In this document: positions 6,864-13,377 of the stretch, one piece after another
How positions within the stretch are numbered: the stretch's first letter is position 1
Layout: every line of letters begins with the position of its first letter
NCBI GenBank assembly: GCA_025965735.1
Contig: JAOPWK010000033.1
Coordinates: 1 to 13,377, forward strand
Reading direction: 5' to 3'
DNA: 13,377 nucleotides
DNA from: Frankiales bacterium
Lineage (GTDB): Bacteria; Actinomycetota; Actinomycetes; Mycobacteriales; SCTD01
Position numbers and translations under genes: made by a program
The notes under the pieces: model-generated
What the model was told of the DNA's origin: nothing
Databases searched by the model: none
What the model saw: only the letters and a program-made list of their open reading frames with translations

Positions 6864-6869
6864 CAGACT
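6864..6869 (+). promoter_or_regulatory. Candidate -10 hexamer for the membrane protein gene
   Basis: CAGACT lies 7 bases before the GTG at 6877 and is identical to the hexamers before the glycosylase and XdhC-like genes. No ribosome site is present at useful distance. No clear -35 is seen. The remaining gap 6759-6863 shows only a possible TACTGT at 6800-6805 of unclear meaning. Confidence 0.4.
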
Positions 6870-6876
6870 GGCGCGG

Positions 6877-8001
6877 GTGAGCCGACGACCCGCCGACCGC
6901 CTCGTCGGCGTCGACCTCGCCCGCGGCCTCGCGCTGCTCGGCATGATGGCCGTGCACGTGCTGCCGGCACAGGACGGCGACGGCTCGGCATCCCTCGCCG
7001 ACCAGGTGGCGAGCGGTCGGTCTGCCGCGCTGTTCGCGGTGCTGGCCGGCGTGGGGCTCGCCCTCGCGTACGGCCGCCGGCCGAGCATGACGAGGGCGGG
7101 CGCCGCCGTCCTCGTCCGGGCTGTGCTGATCGGCGCCGTGGGACTGCTGCTCGGACTGCTCGAGAGCGGCATCGCCGTGATCCTGGCGTACTACGCCGTG
7201 TTCTTCGTGCTCGCGCTGCCGTGGCTGCGTGCCGGCCCTCGGCTCCTCGCGGCAGCGGCGGCGGTGGTGGCCGTCGGCATGCCGTTCGTCAGCTTCGCGG
7301 TGCGGGACGAGCTGCCGCCACGGGACCGGTCCAGCCCCGTCCCCGGCGACCTGGCTGAGCCGGGACAGCTGCTCAGCGAGCTGCTGCTCACGGGCTACTA
7401 CCCGGCGGCGATCTGGCTGGCGTACCTGCTCGCCGGGCTCGCCGTCGGCCGGCTGGCGCTCAAGCAGCCGGCCACGGCTCTGCGACTGGCGGCCCTCGGC
7501 GCGGTGATCTGGATCGCCGCCGTCGGACTCAGCGCGCTGCTGCTCGGACCGCTCGGCGGATACGACCAGCTGGCGGACGTGGTGCGACCGGTTCAGGAGC
7601 AGACGGTGGAGCAGGTCGTCGACGATTCGCGCTTCGGCACGGTGCCGACGACCTCCGCGTGGTGGCTCGCCACTGACGCGCCGCACACCAGCACCCCGCT
7701 CGACATGGCGGCCACCATCGGGAGCTCGCTGCTCGTCCTCGGCCTGGCCCTGCTCGTGCGCGGCCGTGTCGCCCGGCTGCTCACGCCGCTGTGGGCGGCC
7801 GGCAGCATGCCGCTGAGCCTCTACACCGCGCACGTCGCCTTCCTCGGCCTCACCGAGACCGACGACCCGGAGCCGTACTACCTCGCGCAGGCGCTCATGG
7901 CGCTGCTGCTCGCCACCCTCTGGCGGCGGTACGTCGGCCGCGGGCCGTTGGAGCAGGTGCTGGCGCTGGCGACCCGACCGCTGCGAGCCGGCCGCACGTA
8001 G
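6877..8001 (+). CDS. Multi-pass membrane protein, DUF1624/DUF418 acyltransferase-like
   Basis: This 374-residue protein is predicted to sit in the cytoplasmic membrane with roughly eight to ten helices. The N-terminus RLVGVDLARGLALLGMMAVH (8-27) has the D13, R16 and H27 pattern of the heparan-alpha-glucosaminide N-acetyltransferase-like (DUF1624) family. It is followed by SGRSAALFAVLAGVGLALAY, and the C-terminus (YVGRGPLEQVLALATRPLR, near 350-370) matches the end of DUF418 proteins. Such proteins are thought to move acyl groups across or at the membrane, but substrates are mostly unknown. The GTG at 6877 is the only usual start, since an in-frame TGA lies at 6859. A CAGACT hexamer 7 bases upstream suggests a leaderless message. 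The stop codon is part of the predicted fbiC -10, and fbiC starts 10 bases later, so some co-transcription is possible. No evidence ties it to F420. Confidence 0.87.
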   Translation: MSRRPADRLVGVDLARGLALLGMMAVHVLPAQDGDGSASLADQVASGRSAALFAVLAGVGLALAYGRRPSMTRAGAAVLVRAVLIGAVGLLLGLLESGIAVILAYYAVFFVLALPWLRAGPRLLAAAAAVVAVGMPFVSFAVRDELPPRDRSSPVPGDLAEPGQLLSELLLTGYYPAAIWLAYLLAGLAVGRLALKQPATALRLAALGAVIWIAAVGLSALLLGPLGGYDQLADVVRPVQEQTVEQVVDDSRFGTVPTTSAWWLATDAPHTSTPLDMAATIGSSLLVLGLALLVRGRVARLLTPLWAAGSMPLSLYTAHVAFLGLTETDDPEPYYLAQALMALLLATLWRRYVGRGPLEQVLALATRPLRAGRT

Positions 8002-8004
8002 GGT
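7999..8004 (+). promoter_or_regulatory. Candidate -10 hexamer of fbiC, inside the upstream stop codon
   Basis: TAGGGT matches TANNNT; its first three bases are the stop codon of the membrane protein gene. Six bases separate it from the fbiC ATG at 8011, which predicts a transcript starting at the ATG. The GGGAG at 8006-8010 touches the ATG and is too close to work as a Shine-Dalgarno sequence for it. Confidence 0.5.
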
Positions 8005-8010
8005 CGGGAG

Positions 8011-10497
8011 ATGGAATCGGGCATGCGGCGCGCCCTCGCGCGGGCCCGCGCCGGCAAGGCGCTCGATGTCGACGAGGCCACCGTGCTGCTGGGCGCGCAG
8101 GGCGAGGAGCTCGACGCCCTGCTGGAGGTCGCCGGGCGCGTCCGGGACGCGGGTCTGGAGGACGCCGGTCGCTCCGGCGTCGTCACCTACTCCCGCAAGG
8201 TGTTCATCCCGCTGACCCGCCTGTGCCGGGACCGCTGCCACTACTGCACCTTCGCGACCGTGCCGGGTCGCCTGCCGGCGCCGTACCTCTCGATGGACGA
8301 GGTGCTGGACATCGCGCGACAGGGCGCGGCGCTGGGCTGCAAGGAGGCGCTCTTCACCCTCGGCGACCGGCCCGAGGAGCGCTGGGACGCCGCCCGCGCC
8401 TGGCTCGACGAGGCCGGCTACGACAGCACGCTGGCCTACGTCCGCGCCTGCGCCGTGGCGGTGCTGGAGGAGACGGGCCTGCTGCCGCACCTCAACCCGG
8501 GCGTCATGACCTGGGCGGAGCTGCAGCGCCTCAAGCCGGTCGCGCCGTCGATGGGGATGATGCTCGAGACGACCGCGCAGGTGCCCGCGCACGTCGGCTC
8601 GCCGGACAAGGACCCGGTGGTGCGGCTGCGCGTCCTGGAGGACGCCGGGCGTCACGCGATCCCCTTCACCACAGGCCTTCTGGTCGGCATCGGCGAGAGC
8701 CTGCGGGACCGCGCCGAGACGGTCTTCGCGATTCGCGGGTCGCACCGCCGGCACGGCCACGTGCAGGAGGTGATCGTCCAGAACTTCCGCGCCAAGGACG
8801 ACACCGCGATGCGGGCGAGCCCCGACGCGTCGATGGACGAGTACCTCGCGGCGATCGCCGTGACCCGGCTCGTGATGGGGCCGCGGATGCGCGTGCAGGC
8901 GCCGCCGAACCTCGTCGACCTCTCCGAGACCGCGCTGCTCCTGCGCGCCGGCGTGGACGACTGGGGCGGCGTCTCGCCGCTCACCCCGGACCACGTCAAC
9001 CCGGAGCGGCCGTGGCCGCAGGTCGAGGCGCTCGCGCGGATGAGCGAGCAGTCCGGCTTCGTGCTGCGCGAACGGCTCACCGCCCACCCGCCGTACCTCG
9101 CCGAGCCGTGGCTGGACCCGCGTCTCGAGGCGCACGTCGCCGCCCTCTCGGGCCCGGACGGGCTGGCGAACGACGTGCTGCCCAAGGGCCTGCCGTGGCA
9201 GGAGCCGGACGGCGGCCTCAGCTCCACCGGGCGCACCGACCTGCACGCCAGCGTCGACACCACCGGTCGCACGTCCGACCGTCGCACCGACTTCGACGAC
9301 GTGTACGGGGAGTGGTCGGCCTTGCAGGTGCCGGCCCAGGTGCCGCGTCTCGACCACGACGTGGCCGCGGCCCTGCGCGTCGCTCGGGACCGTCCCGCCG
9401 CCCTCACGACCGCGCAGGCGCTGGCCCTCATCACCGCGGACGGAGCGGACCTGGAGGCCGTCTGCGCGCTGGCCGACGACGTGCGGCGCGACACCGTCGG
9501 CGACGACGTGACGTACGTCGTGAACCGGAACATCAACTTCACCAACGTCTGCTACACCGGCTGCCGCTTCTGCGCCTTCGCCCAGCGGCGCACGGACGCG
9601 GACGCCTACTCGCTGTCGCTGGAGGAGGTCGGCCAGCGCGCGGCGGAGGCGTGGGACGTCGGCGCCACCGAGGTCTGCATGCAGGGAGGCATCGACCCGC
9701 AGCTGCCCGGTACGGCGTACCTCGACCTGGCGCGCGCGGTGAAGGCGGCCGCGCCGGGGCTGCACCTGCACGCGTACAGCCCGATGGAGGTCGTGAACGG
9801 CGCGGCCCGCATGTCGGTGCCGATCGAGGAGTTCCTCGTGCAGGCGCGTGAGGCGGGCGTCGACTCGCTGCCGGGCACGGCCGCGGAGATCCTCGACGAC
9901 GACGTCCGCTGGGTGCTGACGAAGGGCAAGCTGCCGACGTCGCAGTGGGTCGAGGTCGTGACGTCGGCCCACCGGCTGGGCATCCCGACGACCAGCACGA
10001 TGATGTACGGCCACGTCGACCAGCCGCACCACTGGGTGGCGCACCTGCAGCTGCTCGCACGGCTGCAGGGTGAGACCGGCGGGTTCACCGAGTTCGTGCC
10101 GCTGCCGTTCGTGCACACCTCCGCGCCCCTCTACCTGGCCGGCGTCGCGCGGCCAGGTCCGACCGTGCGCGACAACCGCGCGGTGCACGCGGTCGCCCGG
10201 CTGCTGCTGCACGGGCGGATCGACCACGTGCAGTGCTCCTGGGTGAAGCTCGGCCCGGAGCAGTGCGGCCAGGTGCTTCGTGGCGGCGTGGACGACCTCG
10301 GGGGCACCCTCATGGAGGAGACGATCAGCCGGATGGCGGGCTCCTCGTACGGCTCGCGCAAGTCCGTCGCGGAGCTCGAGCAGATGGTCGTCGCCGCGGG
10401 CCGTACTCCCCGGCAGCGGACGACGGGGTATGGCGAGGTGCCGGCGGAGCGCCACCGCGCCGCGCGGACCGAGCGCGTCACGCTCCCGCTCGCTTGA
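8011..10497 (+). CDS. fbiC: FbiC: FO synthase, fused CofG-CofH radical SAM enzyme
   Basis: FbiC (828 residues) makes FO, the deazaflavin chromophore of F420, from tyrosine and the pyrimidine intermediate 5-amino-6-ribitylamino-uracil. Two radical SAM halves are fused. The CofG half (~1-400) has its iron-sulfur motif at C72-x3-C76-x2-C79 (CRDRCHYC). The CofH half (~450-828) has it at C514-x3-C518-x2-C521 (CYTGCRFC). Both halves carry other family blocks, such as EALFTLGDRPEERW in the first and EVCMQGGIDP, AYSPMEV and EFVPLPFVH in the second. Length is near the usual ~850. The ATG at 8011 fits the leaderless pattern (TAGGGT 6 bases upstream); an in-frame ATG at 8023 would lose four residues. 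All six cluster cysteines are present, so the enzyme should be active. It lies about 4.2 kb from fbiA on the other strand. Confidence 0.98.
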   Translation: MESGMRRALARARAGKALDVDEATVLLGAQGEELDALLEVAGRVRDAGLEDAGRSGVVTYSRKVFIPLTRLCRDRCHYCTFATVPGRLPAPYLSMDEVLDIARQGAALGCKEALFTLGDRPEERWDAARAWLDEAGYDSTLAYVRACAVAVLEETGLLPHLNPGVMTWAELQRLKPVAPSMGMMLETTAQVPAHVGSPDKDPVVRLRVLEDAGRHAIPFTTGLLVGIGESLRDRAETVFAIRGSHRRHGHVQEVIVQNFRAKDDTAMRASPDASMDEYLAAIAVTRLVMGPRMRVQAPPNLVDLSETALLLRAGVDDWGGVSPLTPDHVNPERPWPQVEALARMSEQSGFVLRERLTAHPPYLAEPWLDPRLEAHVAALSGPDGLANDVLPKGLPWQEPDGGLSSTGRTDLHASVDTTGRTSDRRTDFDDVYGEWSALQVPAQVPRLDHDVAAALRVARDRPAALTTAQALALITADGADLEAVCALADDVRRDTVGDDVTYVVNRNINFTNVCYTGCRFCAFAQRRTDADAYSLSLEEVGQRAAEAWDVGATEVCMQGGIDPQLPGTAYLDLARAVKAAAPGLHLHAYSPMEVVNGAARMSVPIEEFLVQAREAGVDSLPGTAAEILDDDVRWVLTKGKLPTSQWVEVVTSAHRLGIPTTSTMMYGHVDQPHHWVAHLQLLARLQGETGGFTEFVPLPFVHTSAPLYLAGVARPGPTVRDNRAVHAVARLLLHGRIDHVQCSWVKLGPEQCGQVLRGGVDDLGGTLMEETISRMAGSSYGSRKSVAELEQMVVAAGRTPRQRTTGYGEVPAERHRAARTERVTLPLA

Positions 10498-10509
10498 GGC
10501 TGCCGCCAC

Positions 10510-10537
10510 TACGCTGCGCTCACCTCGAGGCTGGGAG
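10510..10537 (+). promoter_or_regulatory. Candidate -10 and ribosome site for the coiled-coil gene
   Basis: TACGCT (10510-10515) fits TANNNT and is 28 bases before the GTG at 10544. GGGAG (10533-10537) sits 6 bases before that GTG and is a good Shine-Dalgarno sequence. Unlike most genes here, this one appears to have a leader. No clear -35 is seen, and read-through from fbiC 46 bases upstream is possible. Confidence 0.4.
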
Positions 10538-10543
10538 TTGGTC

Positions 10544-13377
10544 GTGAGCACCGCTGAATACCCCGACGCGCTGACGCGCCGGATCGAGCAGCTGGCTGCG
10601 GCGTCGAACGACGAGCCGGAGAGCGAGAGCGCTGCCGTCGCCGCCCTGATCGGCGCACTGCGTGCCGAGATCGGCGCTGTCCGAGCCGAACTCGGGTCAC
10701 TCCGCTCCGAGACGGGGGCTGTGCGCAGCGACCTCGACGGGCTCGGCGGCCGGCTCACCGGCTCGGTGGCCGCGAGCCGCAGCGAGACCGGCACCCTGGT
10801 GCGCCGCGTGGCCGAGCTGTCCACCCGCATCGAGGGCGTCGGCGGGCGCGTCGACGACGTCCGCAACGGCCTCCCGAGCCTGTCGCGCGAGCTCCGCGAG
10901 GGGCTCGAGCAGGTACCGACACGCACCGGTGAGCGCATCGACCAGCTCACCGACCGGCTCACCGAGGCGGTGGGCAGTCGGGTCGACGGCGCCGCGCAGG
11001 AGATCGCCGACCGCGTCGACGCGGTGCTGGCACGCGAGGCGGAGGCCTCCGCGGGCACGCAGAACGCGCTCGAGGACGCGCGCGGCGCGCTGGAGAGCCG
11101 CATGGCCGTCCTCGAGGACACCCTCGACGGGCTGAGCGAGCGGATCGAGGCCCTGGCCCGCGACGGCGCCAGCACCACCACGAACCTGCTCGGCACCCTC
11201 ACCGGCACCGTGCGCGACCTGGACCGGCGCATCGCCGACGAGGGCCGCGACTCCGCCGAGCTGCTGGTCGGTCGGCTGCGCGACGTCACCGAGACGCGGC
11301 TGTCCGAGATGGAGACGACCGTCTTCGACCGGCTCTCCGACGCCCTGCGGATCCGCAACGACGAGCTGCGCCGCGACGTGCTGTCGGCGCTCGACGCCTC
11401 GCGCACCGAGACGGCCGAGAACCGCCAGGCCATCAGCGACCTCGCGGCCACCGTGCGCAGCGCGCTGGACGGCTTCGGCTCGGTGCTCGACCGCTCGCTG
11501 GGCGCGCTCGGCGGTTCCGTCGCCAAGGCGCTGGACGACGGCCGCGACGAGTCCCGGACCGAGCTCGAGGAGCTGGCGACGCGGCTGTCCGCCAGCATCG
11601 CCGCGCTGCGGGCGGACCTGGTCGGGCGTGACGACGTGGCCGCCGGGCAGCTGGCCGGGCTGCAGACCGCCGTGGAGTCCCGCATCGAGTCCGTGCGCTC
11701 CCAGGTCACCGCCGCGATGACGACGCTGCGCACCGACGTGGCGGGCGAGATCGGCTCGCTGGCACCGCGTCTCGACGAGATGGCCGTGTCCGGCACCGCC
11801 ACCGGCGAGGCGCTGCGGTCTCTGCGGGGCGAGGTCACCGCCTCGGTCGAGGAGCTCCGCGAGCGGCTCATCGCCTCCAGCGACGCGTCCGTCGAGCAGC
11901 TGCGCGGCGCGATGGCCGAGACGCGGGCGGGCGTGGAGGAGACGACGCGCGCGCTGCGGGACGAGCTGCTGGCGCGGGTCGAGGAGCAGTACGGCCACGT
12001 CGCGGAGCGGCTCGGCGCTCTCGCTGCCGACGTCACCGGCACGACCGGCGCCACGCGGGAGTCGGGGGAGCGGCTCGCGGCCCTGGCCGGCGCCAGCGAC
12101 GAGGTGCGGCGGACGCTGGACGAGCTGCGCGGCACCGTCGACAGCACCACGGCCTCGCTCCGCGCCGACCTGCTGGCGCGGGCGGACGAGCAGCTGGAGC
12201 GGCTGGGCGAGCGCTTCGCGGCGCTGCGCTCCACCGTGGACGAGCGGGTCGAGGCGCTGGAGACGACGGTCCGGTCGCGCAACGCCACCCTCGAGGCGAC
12301 CGTCGGCGAGCGGACCACTGCCGTGTCGCAGGACGTGGCGGCGCGCGTCTCGGAGCTGTCGGAGCTGCTCGGCGACCGCACGAGCCGCCTGTCGGACGAC
12401 ATCACCGGCCGGCTCAGCCAGCTCGAGGCCGTCGTGGGGACAGGCCTCGACGGCGTCGGCGGCAGCGTGGACCAGCTCGGGGCGAGCGTCAGCGCGAGCA
12501 AGGACAGCACCCGCGCGGCGGGGGAGCGGCTGCTGGCGCTGTCCGACCTGGCGCGCGCGCAGCGCGAGGAGCTCGTGGAGCTGCTCGACGTCGTGCGCGA
12601 CGACGTCGTCGAGGCGACGCGGGACCTGCGCAAGGAGCTCATGCAGCGCACGGCCGAGCAGGTCGCCTCGCTGAACGAGCGGCTGACCGTCCTCGACACC
12701 ACCGTGGACGAGAGCTCCGCGGACGTGGTGGAGCGCCTGGCGTCCCTGGACACCACCGTCCAGGGCGCCGCCGCAGCGACGCAGGAGGCCACCAGCGGCC
12801 TGGCGTCGCTGAAGGACGCGTCGGGCGAGCTGCAGGAGACCGTGCAGGGCTTCCGCACCGAGTGGCCGACGCGCACCTTCGAGGTCGTGCAGGGCGCCAA
12901 GGCCGTGGCGCAGGGCGTCGTCAGCGACGTCCGCGCCGAGGTCGAGGCGCAGCTGGAGCGGGTGCGCGCCGAGCTCGCCCGCGCCACCGAGGAGGTGGAG
13001 GTCGCCCGGGAGGGGCTGGACACCGGCACCGATCGGCTGTCCCGCGCCGGCAAGGTCCTGGTGGCCTACCTGGAGCAGCGCGACCGCCTGCTCGAGGCCG
13101 AGCGGGACCGCGTGCTGCACGAGGTCCTGGACTCGTTCGCGGCCGGGCTGTCGTCGCGCGAGCGGACGGCCCTGGCCGGCCGCGTCACCGACGCCGTGGC
13201 CCGGCGCCGGGACGCGCGGGACGCCGAGCGCTACCGCAGCGCCGTCGGCGAGCCCGTCTCCCCGGTCGGCGACGTACCGGCCGACCTGACCACGCTCATG
13301 CCCGACGACGCGGCAGCAGCCGCCGCGGCACGCCAGGCCCGTGCCCGCCGCGCCGAGCAGGCCCGGCCGGTCGACCC
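10544..13377 (+). CDS. Very long coiled-coil protein of unknown function (3' end off window)
   Basis: The frame is open from the GTG at 10544 to the window edge, 944 residues so far. The start is set by GGGAG 6 bases upstream. I do not recognise a named family. Nearly the whole visible chain is charged and helical (D, E, R, L, A, T, S, V), with heptad-like spacing broken by short Gly/Ser/Thr links. I see no cysteine, a single tryptophan (W774), no signal peptide, no membrane segment and no Walker motif. Internal similarity exists: ALRDELLARVEEQ (470) and SLRADLLARADEQ (538) lie 68 residues apart, and ERLTVLDTTV (712) and ERLASLDTTV (730) lie 18 apart. A more conserved-looking tail begins at GKVLVAYLEQRDRLLEAERD (836-855), then turns Ala/Arg/Asp-rich near 900. 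A structural scaffold, polar growth or chromosome-organising rod are options only. All codons are GC-rich, so it looks native. Confidence 0.85.
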   Translation, partial: MSTAEYPDALTRRIEQLAAASNDEPESESAAVAALIGALRAEIGAVRAELGSLRSETGAVRSDLDGLGGRLTGSVAASRSETGTLVRRVAELSTRIEGVGGRVDDVRNGLPSLSRELREGLEQVPTRTGERIDQLTDRLTEAVGSRVDGAAQEIADRVDAVLAREAEASAGTQNALEDARGALESRMAVLEDTLDGLSERIEALARDGASTTTNLLGTLTGTVRDLDRRIADEGRDSAELLVGRLRDVTETRLSEMETTVFDRLSDALRIRNDELRRDVLSALDASRTETAENRQAISDLAATVRSALDGFGSVLDRSLGALGGSVAKALDDGRDESRTELEELATRLSASIAALRADLVGRDDVAAGQLAGLQTAVESRIESVRSQVTAAMTTLRTDVAGEIGSLAPRLDEMAVSGTATGEALRSLRGEVTASVEELRERLIASSDASVEQLRGAMAETRAGVEETTRALRDELLARVEEQYGHVAERLGALAADVTGTTGATRESGERLAALAGASDEVRRTLDELRGTVDSTTASLRADLLARADEQLERLGERFAALRSTVDERVEALETTVRSRNATLEATVGERTTAVSQDVAARVSELSELLGDRTSRLSDDITGRLSQLEAVVGTGLDGVGGSVDQLGASVSASKDSTRAAGERLLALSDLARAQREELVELLDVVRDDVVEATRDLRKELMQRTAEQVASLNERLTVLDTTVDESSADVVERLASLDTTVQGAAAATQEATSGLASLKDASGELQETVQGFRTEWPTRTFEVVQGAKAVAQGVVSDVRAEVEAQLERVRAELARATEEVEVAREGLDTGTDRLSRAGKVLVAYLEQRDRLLEAERDRVLHEVLDSFAAGLSSRERTALAGRVTDAVARRRDARDAERYRSAVGEPVSPVGDVPADLTTLMPDDAAAAAAARQARARRAEQARPVD

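Noticed and set aside
6725..7172. Upstream extension of the DUF222/HNH first frame to 7172
   Set aside because: It would cross the SOS box and promoter and run antisense to the membrane protein gene; the GTG at 6722 gives the usual family N-terminus.
6733..13053. Minus-strand open frame of about 2100 codons running antisense to the membrane protein, fbiC and coiled-coil genes
   Set aside because: It crosses three recognisable or strongly coding genes on the other strand and its translation is low-complexity Ser/Arg/Ala. GC-rich third codon positions on the plus strand remove stop codons from antisense frames, so its length is an artefact.
10697..13120. Second long minus-strand open frame antisense to the coiled-coil gene
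   Set aside because: The plus-strand frame has a ribosome site, no stop for 944 codons and ordered heptad-like protein; the antisense translation has no family features.

Overview
The window is a GC-rich chromosomal segment (third codon positions are almost all G or C, with frequent GTG starts) from an F420-producing actinobacterium. The evidence is a bifunctional FbiB, a fused two-domain FbiC, a mycobacterial-type SOS box and a DUF222/HNH (13E12-type) gene. I cannot fix the genus from sequence alone.

Layout from left to right: (1) a partial minus-strand CoA-transferase subunit A (scoA-like) runs off the left edge; (2) a divergent plus-strand AlkA-like 3-methyladenine DNA glycosylase; (3) a small plus-strand ORF of about 70 residues whose 3' end overlaps fbiB tail to tail; (4) a minus-strand operon, read right to left, of a short XdhC-type Rossmann protein, fbiA and fbiB, with overlapping ends; (5) a divergent plus-strand SAM methyltransferase whose start mirrors the XdhC start; (6) a minus-strand DUF222/HNH endonuclease gene, interrupted by a one-base frameshift and preceded by a promoter with a perfect SOS box; (7) a plus-strand multi-pass DUF418/DUF1624-type membrane protein; (8) plus-strand fbiC; (9) a plus-strand gene for a very long cysteine-free coiled-coil protein that runs off the right edge.

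Functionally, the core is coenzyme F420 synthesis. FbiC makes the FO chromophore, FbiA attaches the phosphoenolpyruvate-derived linker, and FbiB reduces the product and adds the glutamate tail. The guanylyltransferase that supplies the FbiA substrate (FbiD/CofC) is not in this window. The XdhC-like protein is coupled to fbiA through a GTGA overlap, which suggests but does not prove a link to the pathway.

The most notable signals are regulatory. Seven genes that begin transcription units have a YANNNT hexamer (-10-like) placed 6 or 7 bases before the start codon, as expected for leaderless mRNAs. The DUF222/HNH gene adds a 16-base perfect LexA palindrome covering its predicted transcription start and start codon. 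No RNA genes, CRISPR arrays, insertion sequences or attachment sites were seen, and no gene-free stretch exceeds 300 bases (the longest is 154 bases, 6723-6876).
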